Of a DNA stretch of 64,000 nt, positions 25,137-33,981 are shown piece after piece. Below the pieces are notes generated by a model that saw only the letters and a list, made by a program, of their open reading frames with translations, did not search any database and was not told the DNA's origin. The position numbers and the translations under genes are program-made. How positions within the stretch are numbered: position 1 is the first letter of the stretch; each line of letters opens with the position of its first letter. Location: positions 48,476-112,475 of the forward strand of contig CAZTDD010000004.1 in NCBI GenBank assembly GCA_964612675.1. Reading direction: 5' to 3'. Source of the stretch: CAZTDD01 sp964612675 (GTDB taxonomy: Bacteria; Hinthialibacterota; Hinthialibacteria; Hinthialibacterales; JAKPRU01).

Positions 25137-25958
25137 TTATACCGGTTCTTCTACGATTACCGGGGTTGGTGTTGCGGTCGATTCCTCAGTATATATGTAC
25201 CATGGCGCGTTTTCCGACGATTGCAGCACGACGATTTCGACCCGGCGTTGTTGAGATTGTCCTTCCGCGGTATCGGTCGGTATCGGTTTCCCTTTTTCGT
25301 CGGTCGCCGGCACCGTATCGGCGTATCCCTCATAGCTCATTCGGCTCGCGTCGATTGCTTCATAATCTCTGAAATAGGTCATGACGGCTCGCGCACGCGC
25401 CATGGAGAGTTCCCATTTGTCCGCATACAGTTTTTTCGGCGGCGACGGACCGGAATCCGCGTGACCGACGAATTTCAGCGGATTCCGCCGCAATTCTCTG
25501 AGGTTCTCGCCGATGTACTGAAGAAACGTATATGCTTCCGGTTTAATCTCTGCACTCCAGTGTTCAAACAAAGAATCGCCGAGTAAGGTGAACTGAATCC
25601 CCTTCTCGGTACCTTTAATTGTCACGATATCGTCGAGCTTCAGTGACTTATATTTTTGTTTCAGGCGCGTCAGAACATCGTCTTTACCGTACGCTCTTTT
25701 CTTAATCAATTGCGGATTCTTCGAGATTTCTTCAATCGTCTTCCGATCGCGGATGTTCGGGATAGCGTGCGGAGCAATCCGACCACCGAATGCATCCCGA
25801 AATGCGCCGGCCACCTGAATGAACTTCTTCTCCTCAATGGTCGACATAGCGAATAACAGAACGAAAAAGCAAAGGAGGAGGGACATCATGTCCGAGAAGG
25901 TACACATCCATTCTGGCGCACCTGCTTTGGCTTCTTCTTTCTTTCGTTTCTCAGACAT
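25137..25958 (-). CDS. motB: Flagellar stator protein MotB, first copy
   Basis: A 273-residue MotB/OmpA-type protein, with one membrane helix next to ion-carrying Asp23. The C-terminal OmpA domain is present (KFVGHADSG, the arginine-rich RARAVMTYF helix and QQRRVEIVVL). Its OmpA core is less canonical than copy 2: the usual GHTDN is GHADSG. It lies 28 bases after motA. With one motA and two different motB genes, the stator may be mixed (two MotB types in one ring) or may switch wall anchoring. Ends in a Thr/Pro-rich tail. Confidence 0.9.
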   Translation of the reverse strand: MSEKRKKEEAKAGAPEWMCTFSDMMSLLLCFFVLLFAMSTIEEKKFIQVAGAFRDAFGGRIAPHAIPNIRDRKTIEEISKNPQLIKKRAYGKDDVLTRLKQKYKSLKLDDIVTIKGTEKGIQFTLLGDSLFEHWSAEIKPEAYTFLQYIGENLRELRRNPLKFVGHADSGPSPPKKLYADKWELSMARARAVMTYFRDYEAIDASRMSYEGYADTVPATDEKGKPIPTDTAEGQSQQRRVEIVVLQSSENAPWYIYTEESTATPTPVIVEEPV

Positions 25959-25986
25959 GATTCAGCCACCAAATCCGCTGTCCGTT

Positions 25987-26745
25987 TTATTCTTCTCGCG
26001 CCGGCCGAATGCTCGGTGCCAGGAAGGCTAAGAGTTTCTGTTCCAGAATGCGCGGATTGTCCCCGGACTGAATCGACATGATTCCCTCGATGGCGACTTC
26101 TTTGATCAGGATTTCTTCCGCTGTCCGCGCCTTCAATTTCCCGGCCACGGGGATGAAGGTTGTATTCGCCATGATGGCCCCGTACATCGTGGTCAGCAGC
26201 GCCACCGCCATCGCGGGACCGATCGCCGACGGATCGTCCAGCTTCTGAAGCATCAGAACCAGCCCGACCAGCGTCCCGATCATTCCGAACGCCGGAGCCG
26301 CACTGCCCGCGTATTCGAAGATTTTCTGGCCGGTTTTGTGTCGATCTTCGATGAACGCGAGTTCTGTGTGAAGAATATCCTTAATCAACTCCGGCTCGAC
26401 GCCGTCCACTGCGAGACGCAGGCCCACTCGAATGAAATCGTCCTGCACCTCATCCATCGAACTTTCGAGAGAGAGGATACCCTCGCGACGCGCCTTCTCC
26501 GAGAAACTCACCAGCGTCGTTACAGTGTCGAGTGGCGATTGCGGCGTGGCGAACACCGCGTTCTTAACCACATTACCGATATTCAGCACCTGAGCTAACG
26601 GAAAATGAACCAAGACGACAGAAAAGGTCCCGCCGACCACGATCATGATACTGGGCACATCGATGAACGACATGATCCCGCTACCCATCGCACCGGCGAT
26701 CAATCCCAACGCCAAGACTAATCCGACAACGGTTCCGACATCCAA
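25987..26745 (-). CDS. motA: Flagellar stator protein MotA
   Basis: A 252-residue inner-membrane protein with four membrane segments: one at the N-terminus (TVVGLVLALGLIAGAM), one around 30-50, and the closing pair at about 145-200 (GMIGTLVGLVLMLQKLDDPS and AVALLTTMYGAIMANT). The P-rich loop between helices and the cytoplasmic charged region (FIEDRHKTGQKIFEYAGSAA) contact FliG. It starts two bases after the flbD stop and is followed by two motB genes. Length and motifs are standard for MotA of the non-enteric type. Confidence 0.95.
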   Translation of the reverse strand: MDVGTVVGLVLALGLIAGAMGSGIMSFIDVPSIMIVVGGTFSVVLVHFPLAQVLNIGNVVKNAVFATPQSPLDTVTTLVSFSEKARREGILSLESSMDEVQDDFIRVGLRLAVDGVEPELIKDILHTELAFIEDRHKTGQKIFEYAGSAAPAFGMIGTLVGLVLMLQKLDDPSAIGPAMAVALLTTMYGAIMANTTFIPVAGKLKARTAEEILIKEVAIEGIMSIQSGDNPRILEQKLLAFLAPSIRPAREE

Positions 26746-26747
26746 GG

Positions 26748-26957
26748 TTACGTCTCCTTTCTGGTGACTACCACACCGGACAAGACACCACGCCGGTAGG
26801 CCAGAATTCGTTCGACCAGATCATCCGCGGTTTCACGGACAATGAACTTCCGTCCTGAAAGTACCGTGATCACGGTATCGGGAGTAGATTCTATCGTTTC
26901 TATTAGATCCGCGTTGAGCAGATATTGTTGACCGCTGAATCGGGTGACGCGGATCAT
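26748..26957 (-). CDS. flbD: FlbD-family flagellar protein
   Basis: A 69-residue protein of the small FlbD family, which lies between flgE and motA in Gram-positives, spirochaetes and Planctomycetes-like bacteria. The pattern MIRVTRFSGQQYLLNADLIE ... IESTPDT, then VLSGRKFIVRET and a helical tail is diagnostic. Its exact role is unclear; it is needed for motility in some species. It is the first gene after the terminator at 27040-27077, so it must have its own promoter in 26958-27039 or be read by leak-through. Confidence 0.9.
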   Translation of the reverse strand: MIRVTRFSGQQYLLNADLIETIESTPDTVITVLSGRKFIVRETADDLVERILAYRRGVLSGVVVTRKET

Positions 26958-27039
26958 CTTGTTCCTCGGGCCAAGGGCCGTGTTTCAGGCTGAAGCTGAT
27001 GATACGTTTTGATGCTTTATGACGCAACGAGAGGCCGAC

Positions 27040-27077
27040 AAAAAAGGGAGAGAGGTCCTGTCGGAACCTCCCTCCCT
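27040..27077 (-). terminator. Rho-independent terminator after flgE
   Basis: Read on the minus strand: a GC-rich hairpin (AGGGAGGGAGGTTCC pairing with GGACCTCTCTCCCT) followed directly by six T. It lies 57 bases after the flgE stop and before flbD, so it splits the flagellar block into a fliK-flgD-flgE unit and a flbD-mot-maf unit. Confidence 0.85.
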
Positions 27078-27133
27078 CATGGTCCTCTTATTCGCGATCT
27101 ACCCGGACCTGGTTCGAGCATGCGTTTCAACGA

Positions 27134-30100
27134 CTACCGAACCAGATTAACAACTTCCTGCAAGATCTGATCGTTGGTGGTGATGATTCGGCTATTGGCC
27201 GAGAACGCGCGTTGTGCCACGATCAGGTTGGTGAACTCGGTTGCGATATCCACGTTCGACAGCTCAAGGTTGCCTGACTGGATCACGCCGGTGCCGCCGT
27301 TCCCCGGATCGAAGATCACGGCGGGGCCGGAATTCGCACTTTCGGCGAACATCGTGTCGCCCATCTGAAGGAGGCCGCCCTCATTCGTGACCTGAGCGAG
27401 AACGACTGCGCCCAGAGATCGTGTGGCCCCGTTCGAGAAGACACCCACTACCAGACCGTCCGGCGAGATACTCACGCTTTCCAGGTTCCCGACGCCGCGG
27501 CCGTTCTGGGTAAGCAGGGTGGCGGTGTCGCTTGCGTTCCCGAAATGAGTCATCTTCGTAAGATCCAGTTGGAAACTGATAGGATCGACTCCACCGTTGA
27601 CCGGATCAATCCCATCCGGATCGAAGTTGATCGTCGGCGAGTCCTTTTCTCCGTCTCCATAACTGTAAAACCGTCCGCTACTGTCGAAGTCGACGTACCC
27701 CGTCGTTCCGGAGGGCACGTCGTTGGAGGCATTGGGGACCACGCCCTGCCATGCGAAGGAATTCCTGCGGGTCTCGCTGGTTGTGTTGAACGTATTGGTC
27801 TCTGCCGGCGATAAGTCCGATTCTTTCACCACGATTCCCTGCAACGGAATATGAGACGGCCGATCCAACGTACTGTCATCGTCGAAGCTGGCCGCGATTC
27901 CGTAGCCTCGGGGGTTGAAGATCGCATTGAACGCATTCGGTACGGCTTCGAAGGCCTTTGTGCTGGCGAAGTTCCCTTTCACCAACGGCTCACCGTTCTC
28001 GTCCACGATGTCGTCGCCGAGGAACATCCCAGTGCTCAACGCAACCAGTTGGACGCCCGAATCCCGGACACCCAGCGCGGCCAGCGCGGAGTCCTGAGGC
28101 GGGGTGGATTGCTCTGGAGCCTCAGCCGCGTCCGTCGGATTCACGTTGGTCAAATCACCGTTGTCGGTATTGCCAACGGTGAATGCGTTGGTGATGTCCT
28201 CATCGAACGGCGATTCGGTGAATTTGGTAACCTGGTTGTCTGTGACGTCTGTATCCACGTCGTTATCGGCGAAATAGTCGTAGTTTGCTCCATCCTCTTG
28301 GGTGTAGAGTGTCGAGACGCGGACGGAACGTGTTTTCGCGGCAAGGTCCATGACCAGGCCGAGGTTCTGCTCGCCGCCGGCGGATGTCGCCAGGGTCGAC
28401 TGGAGATCGGAATTGGAAGCCGCACCCAAACTGCCACCTTCTGTTGAGAATTCGAATGCGCCTTCGCTGTTCAAATCGATCTCCATCTGAGGCGGGCTAT
28501 AGTCCGCGTCGATGGTCAGGCTATTGGTCAATCCTTGAAGCCCCGGGATGGTCGTCGTTGCCAGATTCCCAGTCACAGCTGCGCTGGAGATCCCGTTCAC
28601 GATCGCCGAAAGGGCGTTGTTGACCCGGCTTTCGATCCGCTCACGCATGTTCTCCAGCGTTGTGGTTTCGGTGAATCCTTGGTCCATGAATCCGGACCCA
28701 ATATTGAGATGTTCGGTACCCTGAACATCCAACGCTTGAAGGATCGCCATGTCCTCCGCACTCAATGCGGTTCCGTCAGCAAGCTCAGTGGCCGTCGGCA
28801 GGAGGAATTCCTGACCGTTGAACGAAATCGCGCCGTCGCTCAGTCGTAGGGAAATCATGTTATCGACGCTGTCATTGAAGCTGTAGACGCCTTGTTTGGC
28901 GATGAGATTATCGACCTGATATGCAGTGAACACCGCCGTATTGTTGGTCGGATCGATCACCGGTTCGGCGAATGTGGGGTTCTGTGGAAATCCACCATGG
29001 ATGATCTCCCTCCGGTCGCGGTCGAGCAGCTCACTGATTTGCGTACTGGCGATCGCCTCCGGGGGTCGACTGTCGCGTGCAAACCCGAGTGTCAACGTTC
29101 GAGCGTTCCCCTGCGAATCGAAAATCTCGATGGACGAAGTGCGATTCGCCTGAGTGAATTGTTCCGTACGAACGATGGAATTCGCATCCACGTCGAGAGT
29201 TTTCGTGAAATTCGGGTCACTCTGCGTCATGAAAATCTCACCGAGAATCTTGTTGTTCTCCGGCGGTTTTGTATCAGAGCCTCGCGGTTTGAGTCCAACC
29301 CGCATGCCCGCCAGCGAGTCAACTCCCGTCTGGAAGATGAATCGTCCGGACTCGGTATCCACACCGACTTGGAAGGAACTTTCGGAGCCTGGAATACTGC
29401 TTTCCACAACTTTATCAAGCGCATCATCCAGCGCTTTCGCCAAATCCTCCAACGTCGAATCGTCCGTGATCGACATGATGACCCCGCGCCCTTTGCCGAA
29501 ATCGTATTTCGAAAGATCGATCGGTTCGACAACATCATTTGGGGGATCGGCCAGATCGATGAATCCGGATTCGAAGCGAAGGACGTCCCCATTGAGCAGA
29601 CCCACCGATTCGCCGAAGCGATTGAATAATCCTTGCAGATTACTGGAGACCGTCGCGGGGACCGGTTCGCTTTTCGCGTAGAGGTTGCCCCCCGCAGAAA
29701 CCATCGTCGTTTTCTTGGCTTCGGCGGTGCTTCCGAAATCCAACCGCAGGTCATCAACCGGGCTGGTGTTGTCGATTTGGCCGACAGCGTTTGCCTGTCG
29801 CCCCTGAAGACGGAATCCATTCCCGGGATCGACAATGAATCCATCCGAGTCAAGGCTGAAATTGCCTGCCCGGGTCAATACTTGTTGAAGTTTGTCGTCC
29901 TGGAGTACGAAGAATCCATCGCCTTCGATAGCCAGATCCAACAGTCGTCCGGTGGTTTGCATGTTGCCTTGGCTGAAGAGAGTGTCCACGCTTCCAACCG
30001 AGACACCGGATCCGATCTGGCGCGGATTGATCCCTCCTCGTGCGCCTTGTGGTCCTATTCCCGCAAACAGGGTGGAGACAAACAGATCATCAAACGTTGC

Positions 30101-30217
30101 CCGCCCTGCGCGAAATCCCACGGTGTTCACATTGGCGATGTTGTTGCCGATAACATCGATCGATTTGTCAATTGAATTGAGTCCAGTTAGTCCGGTAAAG
30201 ATCGAACGAACAGTCAT
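27134..30217 (-). CDS. flgE: Flagellar hook protein FlgE
   Basis: A 1027-residue hook subunit, more than twice the enterobacterial length (about 400). The N-terminus SIFTGLTGLNSIDKSIDVIG and NIANVNTVGFRAGR, and the C-terminus NLELSNVDIATEFTNLIVAQ then RAFSANSRII, form the conserved coiled-coil core of axial flagellar proteins (D0/D1). The large middle holds extra surface domains and repeated beta elements. The ATG has GGAGG about ten bases upstream. It is exported by the flagellar type III system and polymerises into the hook under the FlgD cap. Large FlgE variants are usual in Planctomycetes-like and some Gram-positive bacteria. The bulky centre could be glycosylated. Confidence 0.93.
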   Translation of the reverse strand: MTVRSIFTGLTGLNSIDKSIDVIGNNIANVNTVGFRAGRATFDDLFVSTLFAGIGPQGARGGINPRQIGSGVSVGSVDTLFSQGNMQTTGRLLDLAIEGDGFFVLQDDKLQQVLTRAGNFSLDSDGFIVDPGNGFRLQGRQANAVGQIDNTSPVDDLRLDFGSTAEAKKTTMVSAGGNLYAKSEPVPATVSSNLQGLFNRFGESVGLLNGDVLRFESGFIDLADPPNDVVEPIDLSKYDFGKGRGVIMSITDDSTLEDLAKALDDALDKVVESSIPGSESSFQVGVDTESGRFIFQTGVDSLAGMRVGLKPRGSDTKPPENNKILGEIFMTQSDPNFTKTLDVDANSIVRTEQFTQANRTSSIEIFDSQGNARTLTLGFARDSRPPEAIASTQISELLDRDRREIIHGGFPQNPTFAEPVIDPTNNTAVFTAYQVDNLIAKQGVYSFNDSVDNMISLRLSDGAISFNGQEFLLPTATELADGTALSAEDMAILQALDVQGTEHLNIGSGFMDQGFTETTTLENMRERIESRVNNALSAIVNGISSAAVTGNLATTTIPGLQGLTNSLTIDADYSPPQMEIDLNSEGAFEFSTEGGSLGAASNSDLQSTLATSAGGEQNLGLVMDLAAKTRSVRVSTLYTQEDGANYDYFADNDVDTDVTDNQVTKFTESPFDEDITNAFTVGNTDNGDLTNVNPTDAAEAPEQSTPPQDSALAALGVRDSGVQLVALSTGMFLGDDIVDENGEPLVKGNFASTKAFEAVPNAFNAIFNPRGYGIAASFDDDSTLDRPSHIPLQGIVVKESDLSPAETNTFNTTSETRRNSFAWQGVVPNASNDVPSGTTGYVDFDSSGRFYSYGDGEKDSPTINFDPDGIDPVNGGVDPISFQLDLTKMTHFGNASDTATLLTQNGRGVGNLESVSISPDGLVVGVFSNGATRSLGAVVLAQVTNEGGLLQMGDTMFAESANSGPAVIFDPGNGGTGVIQSGNLELSNVDIATEFTNLIVAQRAFSANSRIITTNDQILQEVVNLVR

Positions 30218-30382
30218 TGCATCGAGACCTCCGTGTCAGCTTGTTTCGAATCTTTCAAAAAGAGAGTCGATTTCAATTCCCTTTGCTTCCCTGCAAAGTT
30301 TGGTATTCGGATTCCGCCCCTAAGGGCATTCGCCTGGATTTCCACCTCAAGTCCTCGTAATTCGTCTCTCGTTGAAGACTAT

Positions 30383-31075
30383 CTAAATAGCCCCCTCGAA
30401 CGGGTTTCGGTGACGCACCGATAGAACCTGATCCAATCCGACGCTTTGACCGCCTACAGACAGAATCGGTGTGCCGTCTTCAAAGCGTACCTCGTTGACC
30501 TGGCCGGTCAGGAAGACCGGCTGCTTGAGGGTTTCTCCTTCTGTGTTGATCCCGGAGCCCGCGGAAATCCGGTAAGTGCCTGGTGCCAGCTCGGTACCGT
30601 ATTCCGTCAAACCGTCAAATTGGTAGTCCAAGACGCCGCTGGTCGGCATTTGGACTGTGTCGGAGCGAACCACGGTGCCCGCCTGGCTGGTGATCTTCAC
30701 AGTCACTTCTCCTCCCGGAGGGCCTTTCACCAGAAAAGTGGGCCGATCGCCGGAGTTGTAGCCAAACGAATCAACCGACGCTGCAACATCCTGACCGATG
30801 ATCGACAATGCCTGGGAATTCATGTTTCCCTGTTGAGTCGCGATCAACTGTTCGAGCAATTCAGTCTGATTGGTTTGTTGTTCGAGACTACTGAATGTTG
30901 CGAGTTCCGAAACGAATTCCTGGTTCTCGAGCGGATTCAGCGGGTCCTGATGTTGGAGTTGAGCCACGAGTAACGTCAGAAAGTCATCGCGACTTACCGC
31001 GTCGGACCCCAATTTGAGATCGCTTTTCGGTGGCTCATACGTTGTTCCAAGCCCTGTAATGCTGTTGGTATCCAC
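30383..31075 (-). CDS. flgD: Flagellar hook assembly (cap) protein FlgD
   Basis: A 230-residue protein. N-terminal FLTLLVAQLQHQDPLNPLEN is the FlgD signature; the C-terminal part is a Tudor/FNIII-like pair of beta domains (VTVKITSQAGTVVRS and LDYQFDG). It caps the growing hook and lets FlgE subunits fold in place. It sits 41 bases downstream of fliK and 165 bases upstream of flgE. The order fliK-flgD-flgE is the common one in many phyla. Confidence 0.93.
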   Translation of the reverse strand: MDTNSITGLGTTYEPPKSDLKLGSDAVSRDDFLTLLVAQLQHQDPLNPLENQEFVSELATFSSLEQQTNQTELLEQLIATQQGNMNSQALSIIGQDVAASVDSFGYNSGDRPTFLVKGPPGGEVTVKITSQAGTVVRSDTVQMPTSGVLDYQFDGLTEYGTELAPGTYRISAGSGINTEGETLKQPVFLTGQVNEVRFEDGTPILSVGGQSVGLDQVLSVRHRNPFEGAI

Positions 31076-31116
31076 AGTTTCTGTCTCCTCCTTCCTCGCT
31101 TGGGCGACGAAGATGT

Positions 31117-33678
31117 TTATGCGAAGTAGTCGCTAAAACGCCACTCCTGTTTGGGCTGCCCTCGGTTTTGTCGTTCATCTTGGGGATGATTCCCCTCGCG
31201 CCGATTGTCGCCGGCGGAATCTTCCCGATCCTTGTGGAATCGTTCATTCGATTGGTGCCCTCGGTCATGTTGAGTCAGGGGATTCCGTTCGGCGGGTTCC
31301 CGCGTCACGACGACTTGATCCACTTTGATACCGTGGTCGGTCAGCGACTGACGAAGAGCGTGTGAGTGCTGATCCAAAAGGGACCGTGTCGCGCTTTGCT
31401 CAGCCGTAATCCGAGCGGTTAATGTTCCATTTTCCAAGACCAATTTGACGTTGACAGTGCCCAGGTCGGGTGGATTCAGCCGAATGGTTACATGGCTGCG
31501 TCCTTCACTGATGGACCCGCTAACGCCGCGCACCACCTGCTCGACGACTTGTTTCGGTTCGGCGCTTCTCGCACTGCTTTGTGCCGGGCTGGACGTTTGA
31601 GTGTTCATTACCCTGGCATCGCTTTGCGGTCTCGCTGCGGCGTGCTCTTGACTCGGGGGCGGCATCTCCCGATCCCCTGTTTGTTTGGAAACAGGCTCGG
31701 CGCTCTTGTATTCCATTTCAGCGTACCGCTCGTACCCCTTGGTGAACGGCTCCATGGCCTGTCGGTCCATTTCGGCTTTGTTGATTGCTATGTTTTCCGG
31801 TGTTACCGGTGCTTCGCCCGACTTCTGGGAGGGTTTTGCCTCCGTGTCGGCCTTCAGGTTGCTTGTCTGGGAGTTCTCCGGCGAGGCTTTGACATCGGAT
31901 TTTGATTGATCGATCTGGGATTTCTCGACGGAAAGCTGGACATTGAACCGATCTGCCAGGCTCTTCAGACTGCCGGACAGGGCGGATTTACCGCTTTCTG
32001 TCGAATTCATGGACTCCGCTGATTTTGCGGACACTGTTGAATTCGTGGACTCCGCTGACTTTGCGGACACTGTTGATTTTATGGACTCCGTCGATTTTGC
32101 GGACTCCGTCGATCCATTGCCGGCTTCCTTGACAAACAGAGTCAGTTTGCGTCCTTCTTGTTGCAGATCTTTCGGAAGGTCTTCGTTGTGAATGACGAAC
32201 TTAACACCTTTCGAATTCTGCGTTTGATCGGAAGACGTTTGTTGTTTGTTTGTCAGATCCGCATTCGTGTTGGCATCGCCTGCGGAAACGACTTTCTTGA
32301 GTCCTGTCTCGGGATCCTGTTGGAACTCGACCGGATGAACGGGTTGGTTCGTGTTCTGGCGTGCGGCCTCTGTATCCGAATTCTTAATCGGTAGCGCTTT
32401 CGCAGAAACCGAGGACGCGGCTTGAGAGGCCGGCTCTGCGGACACGAGGCGGACTGTACTGTCTTTCACCGGAGCCGACTCTTCGACCAACTTCTGCAGT
32501 TGCTCCTCACTCGCGCGGACCTGTGCTTCCTCGACGGCTTTTGTGTACGCCGCAATCATGCGGTCTCGCTCCAGTGGTGCGTCAACGTTCTGCTCGTCTG
32601 TATTCGGACCAGCGACACTCAAACCAGCGGTGTTTTGGGATGGCTGCTGCGGTACTGCGCCGTTGGAGTCCTTTGTTTCGGCACGTAGCTCCACAGAGAG
32701 CGAACCGGCCGCGAGTGGTTTGTATTGATCGACAGGGGCTTTGTCCGGGTCGGATATTTTTGTTCCGTCGGTGCTGCTTTGCTTCGGCAGGGTGAACGCG
32801 ATGAACGCTTCTCCCTTTTCGTCAACAACCAATTCAGCCGGGGGAACTGTATTCTGCTTCAGATCCGATATTTCCTTATCGCCGGACTGATTGGCTTTCT
32901 GGAGAAGAGCTGCCTGGATCGATTGTTCACTGGCCTCCGAGATCGGGGCCGGTTTTGTCGGAGTGATCTCAGCCGGTTTGCTCGTTTTCACTAATTCGGC
33001 CAACTGCAGGTCAGCTGGTTTTGGTGTATCCGATTCGGATTTCTGTTGATCGGAAGCCGTTTTGCCCTGGGCAGCCATCTGTTTGAGAACAGTGGCGGTA
33101 TCGAGTTGGATATCCGGTGTTTTCTCTGAGGCCCCATTTTCGGTACCTGCGTTGGTGTCGACACCTTTGATCTGCGCCTCAGCATCAAGTGCCAGGAGAG
33201 AACGGTCGAGTGAATCCCCGTCACCGGCGGTCATACCCAATTTGCCGAGGAGTTTCTCTTTCTCTGTGTTGCCTTGTGTGTCGCCGGACGCCTGGTTCAT
33301 TTTCTCGATCATGGCCGAGAGATGGCGAACAGAAACAAGGAGCCGTCCTTGCTCATCTTGTTTTAGTGCTTCAGGCGGAACCGTCAGCTCCGCACCGGAG
33401 CCTTTGGCTTTCTCTATCTCGGGGTAAAGCAATGAAAACGGAATGGCTTCCATCGTGGCTGGGGCAAAGCCCAGGCCGGATTCGGTGGAGAGGGTTGTTG
33501 TCGGACTGCCTGCTTTTTGGAGCATTCCCGCGAGGACTTTCTCGAAGGAGATCCCGTTGCCGGTGCTTTGAGTCCCGGCGACTTTTGGGGCACTTTTTAC
33601 TGCTGATGTGCCTTCAACCGAGGCAAACAGAGAAAAAGGGAAGAACTGGCTCATCGCAGACCGTCCTTGGTCGTCCAT
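31117..33678 (-). CDS. fliK: Flagellar hook-length control protein FliK
   Basis: An 853-residue protein with a long low-complexity, Gln/Ser/Lys-rich N-terminal part and a conserved C-terminal hook-length domain at about 720-800: IRLNPPDLGTVNVKL, then LTARITAEQSATRSLL and LRQSLTDHGIKV. FliK acts as a molecular ruler, telling the export gate to switch from hook to filament. The ruler length scales with hook length, so a long protein with an oversized FlgE is consistent. A 12-residue tandem repeat lies at about 525-560. Start could also be ATG 33654 (MSQFFPFSLF), which has AAGGAC upstream; both are plausible. Confidence 0.88.
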   Translation of the reverse strand: MDDQGRSAMSQFFPFSLFASVEGTSAVKSAPKVAGTQSTGNGISFEKVLAGMLQKAGSPTTTLSTESGLGFAPATMEAIPFSLLYPEIEKAKGSGAELTVPPEALKQDEQGRLLVSVRHLSAMIEKMNQASGDTQGNTEKEKLLGKLGMTAGDGDSLDRSLLALDAEAQIKGVDTNAGTENGASEKTPDIQLDTATVLKQMAAQGKTASDQQKSESDTPKPADLQLAELVKTSKPAEITPTKPAPISEASEQSIQAALLQKANQSGDKEISDLKQNTVPPAELVVDEKGEAFIAFTLPKQSSTDGTKISDPDKAPVDQYKPLAAGSLSVELRAETKDSNGAVPQQPSQNTAGLSVAGPNTDEQNVDAPLERDRMIAAYTKAVEEAQVRASEEQLQKLVEESAPVKDSTVRLVSAEPASQAASSVSAKALPIKNSDTEAARQNTNQPVHPVEFQQDPETGLKKVVSAGDANTNADLTNKQQTSSDQTQNSKGVKFVIHNEDLPKDLQQEGRKLTLFVKEAGNGSTESAKSTESIKSTVSAKSAESTNSTVSAKSAESMNSTESGKSALSGSLKSLADRFNVQLSVEKSQIDQSKSDVKASPENSQTSNLKADTEAKPSQKSGEAPVTPENIAINKAEMDRQAMEPFTKGYERYAEMEYKSAEPVSKQTGDREMPPPSQEHAAARPQSDARVMNTQTSSPAQSSARSAEPKQVVEQVVRGVSGSISEGRSHVTIRLNPPDLGTVNVKLVLENGTLTARITAEQSATRSLLDQHSHALRQSLTDHGIKVDQVVVTREPAERNPLTQHDRGHQSNERFHKDREDSAGDNRREGNHPQDERQNRGQPKQEWRFSDYFA
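32003..32110. repeat. 36-bp tandem repeat inside fliK
   Basis: Three in-frame units of 36 bp (32003-32038, 32039-32074, 32075-32110) encode the 12-residue unit STVSAKSAESTN with small changes, and partial units flank them. Units one and two differ at very few positions. It changes protein length in 12-residue steps. Confidence 0.9.
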
Positions 33679-33981
33679 TCGCTGCGCGGCCTCCGCCGCA
33701 CGATTTCATCCGAGTGCGATACTTCTTAGGGCGGGTACTGTGTCAAGTTCAACCCGGTGAACCCGGGGCAGGACCCGTCGAGAAAACGGGCTGCGTGGAT
33801 AGGAAAGCAAACCGAGTGCCAAGCAGCTGGGCAGATCGCGGAAAGACGCGGAAATACAATAGGCGCCGTATGATTCTCCATTTCGAGGGATTTTGTGCAA
33901 CGATGGCACGAGTAGAAAAAAAGGAATTTCTTGCCGCAAGCGGGTTAAGAATGACGAAGCCCCCGCCGATAGTACTTGTTT
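33679..33981. other. Gene-free stretch upstream of fliK
   Basis: 303 bases between the fliK start and the M20 peptidase stop. No coding frame with a believable start was found, and no clear hairpin. It should hold the promoter of the fliK operon on the minus strand, but no convincing sigma-54 or sigma-28 boxes could be made out. Confidence 0.5.

Noticed and set aside
24636..25586. 316-residue open frame on the plus strand opposite the motB genes
   Set aside because: It is Arg/Ser-rich with no family likeness; it is the antisense shadow of two clear MotB genes.
33895..33916. Sigma-54 type promoter upstream of fliK
   Set aside because: The -12 part (TTGCA) fits, but the -24 part is not TGGCAC-like.
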